A stretch of DNA of 64,000 nt. Source: Streptomyces nitrosporeus (GTDB taxonomy: Bacteria; Actinomycetota; Actinomycetes; Streptomycetales; Streptomycetaceae). The translations under genes were made by a program, and so were the position numbers. Shown in pieces: positions 1 to 8,605 of the stretch. The notes under the pieces are model-generated. The model was given only the letters and a program-made list of their open reading frames with translations. It was not told the origin of the DNA and searched no databases. The DNA is taken from contig NZ_CP023702.1 of assembly GCF_008704555.1 (NCBI RefSeq), positions 744,001 to 808,000 of the forward strand, written 5' to 3'. How positions within the stretch are numbered: position 1 is the stretch's first letter; each line of letters begins with the position of its first letter.

Positions 1-175
1 CCGAACCGTCCGGCCGGTGCGCCGCGTCCGGCGCCGGTGCGCCCTCGTTCCCCGGCCCCGGGGTTCGCCTCCGCCCGGACGGAGGCGAACCGGAGTTCCG
101 GCGGCGCACGGGATCACCGGGGATGCGGGGTCGCCGAGTGTGCGGGGTCGCCGGGGTGCGGGGTCGCCGCTCGGG

Positions 176-1588
176 TCAGGGGCAGGTGACGAGGATGACG
201 GAGACGGCGTTGCAGGTGACGGTCGCGCTGTCGTCGGCGGGGTCGGGGTCGCTGGGGGCGGAGGCCGTGCGCAGGCCGGTGACCTTGACGGGGCCGAGGG
301 TCAGCAGGTGGAGCGGGACGCGGAACGTCTTGCTCACACCGGAGTTGACGGCGATGGCTCCGTAGGAGCAGGTCACCGTGGTGCCGGCGGTGGTGCATCC
401 GGCGGAGAGCCCGGTGGCGGAGGTGCCGGGCGGAAGTGTCGCCTTCAGCGTGGCCGAGGTGACGGCGGCAGGGCCTGTGTTGTGGGCCGTGAGGGTGTAG
501 GTGAGGTAGGGCACCAGGAGGCCCAGGTTCGGCTGGGCGGTGAGGCCGACGGCGATGTCCGCCGCCGGCGGCGGCAGGGGGGCGAAGGCGATGCCGTACG
601 GTTCGGCGAATCCGCTGATCGTGGCGGTGACGGCGTCGGTCGCGGTGTCGATCACCGAGACGGTGCCGTCGGTCTGGTTGGTCACGTAGACGTTCGCGCC
701 GGACGGGGAGACCTCGGCCTTGGCAGGGCCCGCGCCGACCGGGACGGACGCGGTCACGGTGTTGCTCGCCGTGTCGATCACCTTCACGTCGCCACTGCCG
801 GCGTCGGCGACGTAGGCCCGCGTGCCGCTCGGGCTGAACGCGACGCCGTTGGGGGCGGACCCGACCGCGATGGTGGCGCTGACCGTGTGGGTCGCGGTGT
901 CGATCACCGAGACCGTGGTCCCCCCGTTGTTGGTGACGTAGACGGCCGCCCCCGAAGGGCTGACCGCGACCCCGGAGGGAGAACTCCCGACGGGGACGGT
1001 CGCGGTCACCGTGTCGGTCGCGGTGTCGATGACCGAGACCGTGGAGGTGGCGTTGTTCGTCACATAGGCGGTGGCTCCCGCCGGGTCCACCGCCACCCCG
1101 TTCGGGGCGCCTCCGACCGGGACCGTGGCACTGACCGTGTGGGTCGCGGTGTCGATCACCGAGACCGTGGAGTCCCCGATGTTCGTGACGTACGCGTCGG
1201 CCCCCGAGGGGGTGAGCGCCACCGTGAGGGGGCTGCTGCCGACGGGGACGGTCGTGGTGACGGTCTCGGTCGCCGTGTCGATGACCGAGACGGTGTTGTC
1301 GGCGAGGTTGGCGACGTAGGCGTACGTGCCGGCCGGGCTCACCGCTACGGTGGCGGGCTTGGCGCCGACGGTGATGCTGCCGGTGACGGTGTTCGTGCTC
1401 GTGTCGATGACCGAGACGGTGTTGCCCCCGAATTCGGCCACGTACGCCAGTGGGCCGGTCGCGGCGTGCGCGGGCTGAGCGAGCGCCACCACGCCCGTCA
1501 GCGTCAGGGCGCCGCCGGCCACGAGGGAGGTCAGCCGGCGTCCCCAGGCCGAAAGGGCCCGGCGCGGCCGGGAAGGTGCAGACGTCAA
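176..1588 (-). CDS. Secreted seven-bladed YVTN beta-propeller protein with C-terminal DUF11-like domain
   Basis: Exported protein of about 470 residues. After an arginine-rich n-region and a hydrophobic stretch ending AQPAHA come seven repeats of about 42 residues, each with the VSVIDT/VKVIDT core followed by a TVxATVPVG-like strand: the YVTN beta-propeller pattern of surface proteins and surface-layer adhesins. The last 120 residues (DIAVGL... to ...VTC) resemble a DUF11/CARDB Ig-like domain with two cysteine pairs possible. I chose the TTG at 1588 because a strong AAGGAGGAG lies 9 nt upstream; a GTG at 1615 would put that ribosome site inside the gene. The repeats are 126 bp at DNA level and still very similar, so recent repeat expansion or gene conversion is likely. 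Role is unknown: these propellers usually mediate protein or cell-wall contacts, not catalysis. Confidence 0.85.
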   Translation of the reverse strand: MTSAPSRPRRALSAWGRRLTSLVAGGALTLTGVVALAQPAHAATGPLAYVAEFGGNTVSVIDTSTNTVTGSITVGAKPATVAVSPAGTYAYVANLADNTVSVIDTATETVTTTVPVGSSPLTVALTPSGADAYVTNIGDSTVSVIDTATHTVSATVPVGGAPNGVAVDPAGATAYVTNNATSTVSVIDTATDTVTATVPVGSSPSGVAVSPSGAAVYVTNNGGTTVSVIDTATHTVSATIAVGSAPNGVAFSPSGTRAYVADAGSGDVKVIDTASNTVTASVPVGAGPAKAEVSPSGANVYVTNQTDGTVSVIDTATDAVTATISGFAEPYGIAFAPLPPPAADIAVGLTAQPNLGLLVPYLTYTLTAHNTGPAAVTSATLKATLPPGTSATGLSAGCTTAGTTVTCSYGAIAVNSGVSKTFRVPLHLLTLGPVKVTGLRTASAPSDPDPADDSATVTCNAVSVILVTCP

Positions 1589-2213
1589 AAGGTTTCTCCT
1601 CCTTCGGGTCCGCACCCCGTCGGCGGATCCTGAGGACCCCGAGGACCGGCGGCGATGCGGTCACGCGGACCCCGGCCGGCGGCGGTCCGTCCCGCCCGCC
1701 GGACGACGGAGCCCTTCACCTCACGCGCCGTACCGTCAGCGGCCTCGCCCCTCGCCGCCGTGACGGTGCGCGTACCGTCACGGCGGACGAACAGGACGCA
1801 ACAGCCTTCCCCTGTCCGGCCACCGGCGGTTCCGGCGGCGGCGGAGTCACCGGAATCATCCTGCTTCAGCGTCAGTTGTGGCATGAAACCGGGATAGCTG
1901 TCCGATATACAGCTAAAAGCTGACCTTCCAGCATCTTGACGCCACACCCTCCGAGGAAGCTGCGCGGACCGCGCGGCATCGGACCGGCTCCCGTCAACCG
2001 ATGTCGCGGGGGCCGGAGTTCACGCCGGACGGTATACATCCCGGTGACCGGGACGTATACCGTCGCCCCGGTGCCGGCCGCGCCCGGCCGAGCGGGGCCG
2101 GACGGCGTTCCACTCATCGGGAGCCCGGCCCCGGGGGCCCTGGCGGGTGTCCTACTTTCGGCCCCTGCCCGAACCCCGGGCACACCGCCGCACCGTCCCC
2201 CGAGGTGAACCCG
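1589..2213. other. Intergenic region between divergent genes
   Basis: No convincing gene. It holds the leader of the propeller gene, a small inverted repeat CAGCT-AAA-AGCTG at 1910-1922 in a locally AT-rich patch (likely promoter of the minus-strand gene), and the long inverted repeat listed separately at 2028-2064 upstream of the flavin reductase. Confidence 0.6.
2028..2064. promoter_or_regulatory. Nested inverted repeat, probable operator
   Basis: Perfect 10-bp arms GACGGTATAC (2028-2037) and GTATACCGTC (2055-2064) surround a 17-nt centre that is itself nearly palindromic (CCCGG-TGA-CCGGG). Each arm contains the palindrome GTATAC. It lies 150-186 bp before the flavin-reductase start, so a dimeric or tetrameric regulator site is likelier than a terminator. 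No regulator is assigned. Confidence 0.5.
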
Positions 2214-2786
2214 ATGACCGCAGAGCCCCTGTCCGCGACCGAGACCCTCCTGGAGACCGAGCCGACGCCGCAGCTCATGCGCCGCACCATGGGGACCTTC
2301 GCGTCCGGTGTCACCGTGGTGACGGGTGTCGGCGCGGACGGCGTCCCGGTCGGTTTCGCCTGTCAGTCCTTCGCGTCGGTCTCCCTCGATCCCCCGCTGG
2401 TCCTGTTCTGTGCCGACCACCGGGGGCGCGCCTGGCCGAGGATCCGGGAGACGGGCCGGTTCGCCGTGAACATCCTGGCCGCCGAACAGACCGATCTCTG
2501 CGGCCGGTTCGGTTCGGGCAAGGGCCGTAAGTACGAGGGGCTGGACTGGGAGCTCTCCCGCTGGGGCACTCCCTCGCTGCCCGGTGTCCTGACCCGGGTG
2601 CACGCCGATGTGCACGACGTCCACGGCGCGGGCGACCACGACGTGGTGGTGGGCCGGGTCCTGGGGCTGGAGGCGGTGACGGACCGGGAACCGATGCTGT
2701 TCTTCCGGGGCGGGTTCGGTGTCCAGTCCCTGGCGCCGGCCGCGACGTCCCTCGACCCGTGGGGCTGGGGTGACAACTGGGGGTGA
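2214..2786 (+). CDS. Flavin reductase-like, FMN-binding protein
   Basis: 190-residue protein of the flavin reductase/FMN-binding split-barrel family. The family hallmarks are present: a start of the MRRTMGTFASGVTVVTG type, a VGFACQSFASVSLDPPLVLFC block, RFAVNILAAEQ, and a late DHDVVVGRVLGLEA strand. These enzymes use NAD(P)H to reduce FMN or FAD, usually handing the flavin to a separate two-component monooxygenase; no monooxygenase gene lies beside it here, so the partner is unknown. The ATG at 2214 has GAGGTG 7 nt upstream; the open frame extends further 5' but without family similarity. It faces the IclR gene tail-to-tail, so common regulation is not implied by position. Confidence 0.85.
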   Translation: MTAEPLSATETLLETEPTPQLMRRTMGTFASGVTVVTGVGADGVPVGFACQSFASVSLDPPLVLFCADHRGRAWPRIRETGRFAVNILAAEQTDLCGRFGSGKGRKYEGLDWELSRWGTPSLPGVLTRVHADVHDVHGAGDHDVVVGRVLGLEAVTDREPMLFFRGGFGVQSLAPAATSLDPWGWGDNWG

Positions 2787-2813
2787 CGGGCCGGTCCGGG
2801 CGGCGGGCCCGTC
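2785..2813. terminator. Candidate hairpin terminator between convergent genes
   Basis: GACGGGCC (2785-2792) can pair with GGCCCGTC (2806-2813) right at the stop of the flavin reductase. No U-tract follows, as is usual in Streptomyces. Supported by position and pairing only. Confidence 0.4.
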
Positions 2814-2892
2814 CCCGCTCCCGGCGGTGGTCCCGGCCGCCGCGTCCCGCCCCTCCTCGCAGGCGCCGCCCCTCCCCGCGGGCGCCGTCCGG

Positions 2893-3825
2893 CTACTGCC
2901 AGTCGCCGTACTGGCCCGCCGCGAGCAGCCGGTCCATCGCCTCCGGCGACCAGTTCTCCTCCGGGGCCGGGGCCGGGGTCCGGCCCATGGACCGTCCCGC
3001 CGCCGCCCGGCGCGGGGCCCTGGCCGGCGGTGCCTCCTGACCTCCGGGGAACAGTTCCAGGGAGACCTGCCGTGCCGCGTCCACGACCAGCGGCGCGACC
3101 TTCTCCAGCGGCGACCAGGCGTCGCCCACCAGGGAGATCGCGGCGACGGGCCCCTCGGGGCCGCGTACGGCGGTGGCCACGCACGCGATGCCGGGGAAGC
3201 ACTCGCCGCGTTCGAAGGCGAGCCCGTGCCGGCGCCGGATGCGGTTGAGCTCCTGGTGCAGGGTGCCGATGTCGGAGATCGTGCGCTGGGTCAGCCGGCT
3301 GATGGATCCGGCCGCCCGCGCCTCGACGTCCTCCGGTTCGAGCCAGGCCAGCATGGCCTTGCCGAGCGCGGTCGAATGGGCCGGCGCCCGGCCGCCGACC
3401 CGCGAGGGGACGGTGGTGGCGAAGCGGCCGCCCGCCTTGTCGAGGTAGTAGACCTCCGCCCCGTCGAGGACGGCCAGGTGGACGACCAGGCCGGTCTTCA
3501 TCTGCAGGTGGTGCAGCCGGGCGGCCGCGGCCTCGCGGATCCTGCTGTGCGCTCCGTCGCCCCCGCCGAGCCCGAGGGCACGGCGCCCGAGGGCGTAGCC
3601 GAGGCCGGTGTGTTCGAGCCAGCGCAGCCGCACCAGCTGGTCGAGTATGCGGTGGGCCGTGGACCTGGGCAGGTGCGTGGAGCGGGCTACTTCCTCCAGG
3701 GACAGCCGAGCCGTCCGGCCCTCGAACACGTCCATGATGAGCGTCATCCGCTCGACCATCGACGGCGGCAGCTCTCGACGGGCCGGTGCCTGCACGGCGT
3801 GAACACCCTCGTCGACAACCGTCAT
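2893..3825 (-). CDS. IclR-family transcriptional regulator
   Basis: 310-residue regulator. An N-terminal winged helix (about residues 20-80; the RLSLEEVARSTHLPRSTAHRILDQLVRLRWLE segment is the classical IclR helix-turn-helix) is followed by the GAF-like effector domain (STALGKAMLA motif, then GIACVATAVRGPEGPVAAISLVG). The family binds small organic acids or aromatic compounds and represses or activates neighbouring catabolic genes. The ATG at 3825 has GGAGG 6 nt upstream; the frame is open to 3978 but the extra part has no family match. A proline/arginine-rich C-terminal tail of about 50 residues after the effector domain is unusual. No catabolic operon adjoins it, so the target is unclear. 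The upstream DNA contains TTCCGGAA near 3863, a possible autoregulatory site. Confidence 0.9.
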   Translation of the reverse strand: MTVVDEGVHAVQAPARRELPPSMVERMTLIMDVFEGRTARLSLEEVARSTHLPRSTAHRILDQLVRLRWLEHTGLGYALGRRALGLGGGDGAHSRIREAAAARLHHLQMKTGLVVHLAVLDGAEVYYLDKAGGRFATTVPSRVGGRAPAHSTALGKAMLAWLEPEDVEARAAGSISRLTQRTISDIGTLHQELNRIRRRHGLAFERGECFPGIACVATAVRGPEGPVAAISLVGDAWSPLEKVAPLVVDAARQVSLELFPGGQEAPPARAPRRAAAGRSMGRTPAPAPEENWSPEAMDRLLAAGQYGDWQ

Positions 3826-4168
3826 GGGAGCCTCCAGTCGCAGACTGAAATGAATTCTTGTTTTCCGGAATGTAACAGCGCCCCCCGAGCCCGGAGAAGA
3901 GATGTGCGGCAGGACTTTTCGGCCGCCCTCCCCCGCCACCCGGCGCGAGCGGCAGCCGTTTCGGGTGGGTAGGGCCATGTCTGCCCGTTACAGGGAGGCT
4001 GATCGCCTCGGCTTCCTCGTCGGCGTCCGTACCGGGGTACCGGGCCCTCGCCGGGCCCCTTCTGGCGGCGGACCGCCGGGAACGGGAAGCCGCACGGGCG
4101 CCGAACCTGCCGCATCACAGCCTTGAGCAGGCGGATCCCCCCGGCGCGGACTCCTTCCGAGCGGGTTC
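3826..4168. other. Intergenic region, IclR promoter side
   Basis: Contains the IclR leader and an AT-rich patch at 3845-3880 (TTGTTTTCCGGAATG on plus) that probably carries its promoter. Nothing else is convincing until the relic reading frame at 4169. Confidence 0.5.
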
Positions 4169-4816
4169 GTGGTCTCCGAAGGGGCGGACAAGGGCGAGCT
4201 GTACTCGCTGGAGGAGGACGGCGGGCGCAGGGACGAACGCATCCAGCTCTCCGACACCCTGGTGGTCCTCGGTCTGCTCCCGACGGGCATCGGCCTGACC
4301 GGCGGGAACGTCCGCGCGGCGTTCCGGCTGCGCGGTGTACGGCCCCGTCCTGTCCGCCGCGCGCACCTGCTCGCCCGTTCCGCCGCACTGGTCGCCGAGG
4401 ACTACGCCCGGGCGGTACAGGCCGTACGGGATACCTGGGTCCCGGTGCACGACGCGCGCGTACAGGAGGAACTGGTCCGGACGCCGGCGGCGCGGGCGCT
4501 CCCGGAGAACACCGGGTGCCTGCGGGCCGGACCGCTGCGGCGCCGCTGCGCCCGCGCGTGCGTGCGTGGACGAGCTGCGGGTCCTGCTGGCCGAGGCCGA
4601 ACGCCGGGACACCGCGCTCCGGTTCGCTCAGGGCTCGGTGGATCTGCTGCGCGGAGCGGACGATGACTCGGCCGGTCCGGCGGCCCGGGTGGACTTCGGG
4701 TCACGCTCCGGGGACTACCGGGCCCTGCTGGCCGGCGTCGCCCCGGAGCCCGGCGTGGCAGGCGGCCCGCCACGCCGGCCGGAGGTCCTCACGGGCCCGG
4801 TGAGAGGCCCGTCGCC
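4169..4816 (+). pseudogene. Frameshifted hypothetical gene (relic)
   Basis: Two coding-like stretches sit in adjacent frames. Frame A (GTG at 4169 to about 4565) reads GELYSLEEDGGRRDERIQLSDTLVVLG and a helical segment ending ARAVQAVRDTW; frame B (from about 4560) reads DELRVLLAEAERRDTALRFAQGSVDLLRG and is again helical. The switch falls on a tandem GCGTGCGTGCGT run near 4556-4570. Removing one GCGT unit joins the two frames exactly. No stop is then met before the opposite-strand MHYT gene, so the 3' end is also degraded or differs. The family is not recognised. It may be a real mutation or an assembly error in a short repeat. Confidence 0.45.
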
Positions 4817-4843
4817 CCCGCGCGATGAGCGGCCCGAGGGCTG

Positions 4844-5683
4844 TCAGTACCCGCCCGGACCGCCGTCCGGGCGGTGTCCGGCGTCCACGGGGTACCCGGC
4901 GGCCGGCGCCGGCCCGGAGGGAGCGGCCGGGTACGGGCGGCCCTCCTCCGTTCCCGCGAGCATCAGGTCCGGGTCGAACATCACCACGGCCGAGGCGAGT
5001 ACGAGGAAAACGGCCGGCCCCAGCAGCATGGGGACGATCATGTCCGTGGCGGGAGTGCCGGAGGCGTGCGAGACGTGCCCGCCGTCCACTTCGAGCGCCG
5101 CCATGCCCGTGTAGTGCATCGCCGCGACGGCGGCACCGAAGATCAGGCTGGAGACCACACTCGCCCGGACTCCCGGGGCCGAGACCGCGGCCCGCAGGGC
5201 GACGGTGGCCGCGACGACCGCGATCACGACGGAGACGGCCACCAGGGGGAAGGAGTAGCGGAGTTCCGTCCCCACGTGCATTCCGGCCATGCCCACGTAG
5301 TGCATGCCCGCGATGCCGAGCCCCATCAGCGTGCCCGCCGGCAGCAGGGCCGCCCGGCCCACCCCCCGGTAGCCGACGACGAACACACCGATGCCGACGA
5401 CCGAAACCGCCACCGCCAGGCTCGCCAGGGTGAGCCCCACGTCGTAGGAGACGCGTGCGCCGACGACTTCGAAGCCGAGCATGGCGACGAAATGCATCGT
5501 CCAGATCCCGACACCGATGCTGCCGGCTCCGAGTGCGAGCCAGCCCGCCTTCGGCCCCCCTGCCGAGCGCCTCGCCCGGTTCGTACAGCGCAGGCCCAGC
5601 GCCCCGCCGAGCCAGGCGACGAGGAACCCCGCGGCGGGGGTGACGAAGCCATGACTGAAACCTTCAATGGTCACGGACGGCAT
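4844..5683 (-). CDS. MHYT-domain integral membrane sensor
   Basis: 279-residue membrane protein with seven or so hydrophobic helices and the three signature motifs of the MHYT family: MHFVAM (about residue 63), MHYVGMAGMH (about residue 127) and MHYTGMA (about residue 189). MHYT domains are proposed to bind copper through the His/Met pairs and to sense O2, CO or NO. Here the domain stands alone, with a short Pro-rich cytoplasmic tail and no GGDEF, EAL or kinase output, so it must signal through a partner or act otherwise. The ATG at 5683 has a perfect AAGGAGGAAC ribosome site. It is isolated from neighbours by a relic on each side. Confidence 0.9.
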   Translation of the reverse strand: MPSVTIEGFSHGFVTPAAGFLVAWLGGALGLRCTNRARRSAGGPKAGWLALGAGSIGVGIWTMHFVAMLGFEVVGARVSYDVGLTLASLAVAVSVVGIGVFVVGYRGVGRAALLPAGTLMGLGIAGMHYVGMAGMHVGTELRYSFPLVAVSVVIAVVAATVALRAAVSAPGVRASVVSSLIFGAAVAAMHYTGMAALEVDGGHVSHASGTPATDMIVPMLLGPAVFLVLASAVVMFDPDLMLAGTEEGRPYPAAPSGPAPAAGYPVDAGHRPDGGPGGY

Positions 5684-5891
5684 CGCCCGTTCCTCCTTAG
5701 ATCAGCGCAGCACCATGTCCCCTTGTCTGCTGCCCACCGACCTTAACCAGCCACAATGGCCAGAAATGGCGGATGATCACAACGATGCAGTTACGAAGGG
5801 GTGTGCGTGCGCTGCGGACAGTAGCCCCGCGGACCGCCCCCGTTCCGGGGCCGGCGGCCGCCCCGTCCTCAACGACGGCTCGCGCGGGATC

Positions 5892-6077
5892 GGCGCCGCC
5901 CACGAGCGGGCCCAGGACGCGTGCAACGGCACCGGCGCGATCCCATACTTCCTGCGTCCCGTCGACCGGATCGCGGCCTTCTTCGACGGCCTCGAACTCT
6001 TGGAGCCCGGAGTCGCGCCGGTCCCCTTCCGGTGGCCCCGGACATCCGGCAAGAGCCGTGAGCCTGCGGCTTCCTGA
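5892..6077 (+). pseudogene. C-terminal remnant of a DUF574 SAM-dependent methyltransferase
   Basis: The frame preserves only the last 60 or so residues of the family. AHERAQ... through FFDGLELLEPGVAPVPFRW aligns with EYAARG...FFDGLELMDPGVVPLGDWHPE at the end of the intact copy at 7512-8333. The upstream SAM-binding region is missing and the frame simply opens into non-coding sequence. It is read from the opposite strand to the intact copy. This is best explained as a decayed second member of this large Streptomyces family. Confidence 0.6.
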
Positions 6078-6080
6078 CGC

Positions 6081-6125
6081 CGGAGGACCCGGAGGACCCG
6101 GAGGACCCGGAGGACCCGGAGGGCC
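6081..6125. repeat. 9-bp tandem repeat, about five copies
   Basis: Four exact copies of CGGAGGACC followed by one variant copy, directly after the methyltransferase remnant stop codon. A simple-sequence expansion with no coding role evident. Confidence 0.8.
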
Positions 6126-6538
6126 GGCGGCCGGCCCGGCGCGTCGGGCCGGCACCGCGTCGTAGGTCACGCCGCTCGCGAGGGTGTGCGGTGCGTCGCG
6201 GCCGGGCCGGCCGGTGCGCGGGCCGGAGACGGCCGGATCCTCGGCGGCGGCCACCGGCGGTGCCCTGAACCGGAACCCATCGCGGTTCCGCGGCCCGTGG
6301 CGCGGTCCGGCCGCCGCGCCTTCTCCGGGAACGCGACCGGCACGCGTGCCGCGGGGGCCGGGAAACGTGCCGCAGGGGCCTGGGCACGACTACACGTGCC
6401 ACAAGAGGGCCGGGCCCAGGGCGTGCGGGCGCCCCGCCGGCCGGCCGCGCCCTCACCTTCCATGCACATGACTGTCACTGACGTGCCTTACGATGCGCAC
6501 ACCTGTTCACAACCTTTCCGCTTGAGGATGCATAAACC
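6126..6538. other. Intergenic region upstream of lipoprotein gene
   Basis: GC-rich without a supported gene. The last 70 bases become AT-richer (TTACGATGCGCACACCTGTTCACAAC) and likely carry the promoter of the lipoprotein gene; the ribosome site is GAGGATG before 6539. Confidence 0.5.
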
Positions 6539-7417
6539 ATGCGTTTCAGTACCAAGTCCCGCTCCCTGACCGGCATAGCAGCCGCAGTCGTCGTCCTCTC
6601 CGTCGGAGCGGCCGGGTGCGGCGACATCGTCGAGGAGGCCAAGTCCGGGGTGAAGAAGGCGGCGCGCACCCGGTCGGTCTTCTCGCTGGACACCGGCGAC
6701 TGCTACAACCCGAGCAGCGGGAAGACGGAGGGTGAGGAGGTCAGCGTCGAGATCGTGCCCTGCGACGAGGCCCACGAGGGACAGGTCGTCGGCGGGTTCA
6801 AGATCGAGGGCGAGACCGCCTACCCCGGTGACGACGGTGCCGCCGCGATCGCCGAGAAGCGGTGCCCGGCCGAGTCGCTCACCTACGTCTCCGACACCTG
6901 GGCCGTCCCGGAAGGCGTCAGCCTCTTCTACTACTACCCCACCGCCGCGAGCTGGGCGACCGGCGACCGGTCCGTGAGCTGCACGTACGCCAAGGAGTCG
7001 GGCACCTTCAGCGGTTCGCTGAAGAACGAGTCCCTGAACGCCGACCAGCTCGCGTACCTGAAGGGCGCGAACAACCTCTACGAGATCCTCTGGGCGAACC
7101 AGCCGGAGGACTCGGACGTCGAGAAGGACTTCGACGGGTACAAGAAGCAGGCCGGGGAGGTCGCCACCGCGCTGGACGCCCACATCACGTCCCTGAAGGC
7201 CATCGACCAGCCGGAGACCGCCAAGCTCCGCGGTGAACTGGAGAAGGCCGCCGAGGCGTGGGCGGACGCGGCCGCGGCCAAGGACACCGACTCCTTCTAC
7301 GTGGCCTACGACGTGGCGTTCACCGGGATCGACCCGAACAAAACGGTCGCGGCCCGCACCGAACTGAAGCTGGCCACCACCGTCCCGGCCGACGACGCCG
7401 AGGTCTGGGCCGGCTGA
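6539..7417 (+). CDS. Septum-formation-family lipoprotein
   Basis: 292-residue lipoprotein: signal peptide with lipobox VGAAGC (lipidated Cys about residue 23). The body begins SVFSLDTGDCYNPSSG, then has the ...IVPCDEAHEGQVVG segment and paired cysteines typical of the actinobacterial septum-formation (Septum_form/DUF4190-associated) domain, followed by SCTYAKE. The second half is a helical extension with regularly spaced charged residues (ALDAHITSLKAIDQPETAKLRGELEKAAEAWADAAAA). It is probably anchored on the outer face of the membrane; its biochemical role is unknown. It is a single gene, convergent with the methyltransferase at 7512-8333 and ended by a hairpin. Confidence 0.8.
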   Translation: MRFSTKSRSLTGIAAAVVVLSVGAAGCGDIVEEAKSGVKKAARTRSVFSLDTGDCYNPSSGKTEGEEVSVEIVPCDEAHEGQVVGGFKIEGETAYPGDDGAAAIAEKRCPAESLTYVSDTWAVPEGVSLFYYYPTAASWATGDRSVSCTYAKESGTFSGSLKNESLNADQLAYLKGANNLYEILWANQPEDSDVEKDFDGYKKQAGEVATALDAHITSLKAIDQPETAKLRGELEKAAEAWADAAAAKDTDSFYVAYDVAFTGIDPNKTVAARTELKLATTVPADDAEVWAG

Positions 7418-7470
7418 TCCGGTCCGCCGCGGCTTCCCGGATCCGCGCGGCGGGGCGCGGGCCCGGTGTT

Positions 7471-7505
7471 CTCCCGCCCCGGCGGTGGACACCGGGGCGG
7501 GGGAG
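7471..7505. terminator. Bidirectional hairpin terminator
   Basis: CTCCCGCCCCGG (7471-7482) pairs, with a 2-nt bulge, with CCGGGGCGGGGGAG (7492-7505), between the convergent lipoprotein and methyltransferase genes. Confidence 0.5.
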
Positions 7506-7511
7506 GCGGGT

Positions 7512-8333
7512 TCACGGCTTGCGGGCCACCCCCGCGTAGATCGGGACCGGACCGTTCCCGGCCGGCGGAGTGTCGTCCGTGCCGGGCTCCGGATGCCAGT
7601 CGCCCAGCGGCACCACCCCCGGGTCCATCAGCTCCAGGCCGTCGAAGAACCGGCTGACCTCGGCGTGGGTACGCGGGACGAAGGCCGCGCCCCGGGCCGC
7701 GTACTCCGCCACCCCTTCGGCCATGGCCGCGGGGTCGAAGTCGCCGGTGGCCTGGGAGAGGACGAGGTGACTGCCCGGGGCGAGCGCCCCGACGTAACGG
7801 GTGATCAGGTCGTGGACGTGGTCCTCGTCGGGCAGGAAGTGGGTCAGCGCGATCAGCGAGAGGGCGACGGGCCGGGTGAGGTCCAGGTGCTCCGCGGCCT
7901 GTTCGAGCAGCTTCCCGGGATCGCGTACGTCCCCGTCGAGGTACCGCGTCACGCCTTCGGGCGTGCCCCGCAGGAGAGCGCCGGAGTGGGCCAGCACGAT
8001 CGGGTCGTTGTCGGCGTACACGACGCGTGCGCCGGGGGCCTCGGCCTGGGCGATCTGGTGGAGGTTGGGCTCGGTCGGGATGCCGGAGCCGATGTCGAGG
8101 AACTGCCGTATCCCCGCGTGCCGGGCGAGACGGCGTACGGCACGCTGCATGAAGAAGCGGTTCTGCCGGGCGAATTGCTTGATCTCGGGCTGCAGCCTGA
8201 GCAGTTGCCTGCCGAGTTCCTCGTCGACCGGGTAGTTGTCCTTGCCTCCGAGGAACCAGTCGTACATACGGGCCGGATGGGGCCGGGTGGTGTCGATGCG
8301 GTGCGCGGTGGAATCGGTGCCGGTCCCGGGCAT
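7512..8333 (-). CDS. DUF574 / methyltransferase-19 family SAM-dependent methyltransferase
   Basis: 273-residue protein of the large Streptomyces family often labelled SAM-dependent methyltransferase (DUF574). Seen motifs: HPARMYDWFLGGKDNYPVD near the N-terminus, the family entry signature; FLDIGSGIPTEPNLHQIAQ, the SAM-binding loop; VVYADNDPIVLAHS for ribose contact; YLDGDVRDP; and the C-terminal RFFDGLELMDPGVVPL. The substrate is unknown for the family. The ATG at 8333 has AAGAGGAG upstream, so the longer open frame to 8624 is rejected. A 14-bp palindrome lies just upstream (8357-8370). A decayed homologue is 1.4 kb away at 5892-6077. Confidence 0.9.
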   Translation of the reverse strand: MPGTGTDSTAHRIDTTRPHPARMYDWFLGGKDNYPVDEELGRQLLRLQPEIKQFARQNRFFMQRAVRRLARHAGIRQFLDIGSGIPTEPNLHQIAQAEAPGARVVYADNDPIVLAHSGALLRGTPEGVTRYLDGDVRDPGKLLEQAAEHLDLTRPVALSLIALTHFLPDEDHVHDLITRYVGALAPGSHLVLSQATGDFDPAAMAEGVAEYAARGAAFVPRTHAEVSRFFDGLELMDPGVVPLGDWHPEPGTDDTPPAGNGPVPIYAGVARKP

Positions 8334-8356
8334 GCGGCGCTCTCCTCTTGCTGTCC

Positions 8357-8370
8357 GTACGAGCTCGTAC
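8357..8370. promoter_or_regulatory. Perfect 14-bp palindrome, candidate operator
   Basis: GTACGAGCTCGTAC is a perfect palindrome 24-37 bp before the methyltransferase start, within its likely promoter (TTGTAC on the minus strand overlaps one end). Position and symmetry suggest a repressor site. Confidence 0.5.
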
Positions 8371-8605
8371 AACCTTTCACGCCGCCGTGGTCCGGCGCCC
8401 TGCGGTTTTCGGCCAGGCTGCGGGGCGGGAGACGGGGGCGCCGTGTGCGGACCCGGGGCGGTCCCGGGGCGGTCCCGGGGGCCCACTGGGGGTAACCCCC
8501 TAGAGAATTCGGGGACTTCCCCCGCCGTCCGGACGATGCCGCGTCGGCGGGTTCCGGGGTGGGATGGCATCACCGTCCCCGCCCCTGTTTTGACCGGAGG
8601 AACCC

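Noticed and set aside
6081..6125. 9-bp repeats as part of a collagen-like protein
   Set aside because: The frame that gives Gly-Gly-Pro repeats has no ribosome site, no plausible start and no family; it lies after a pseudogene.
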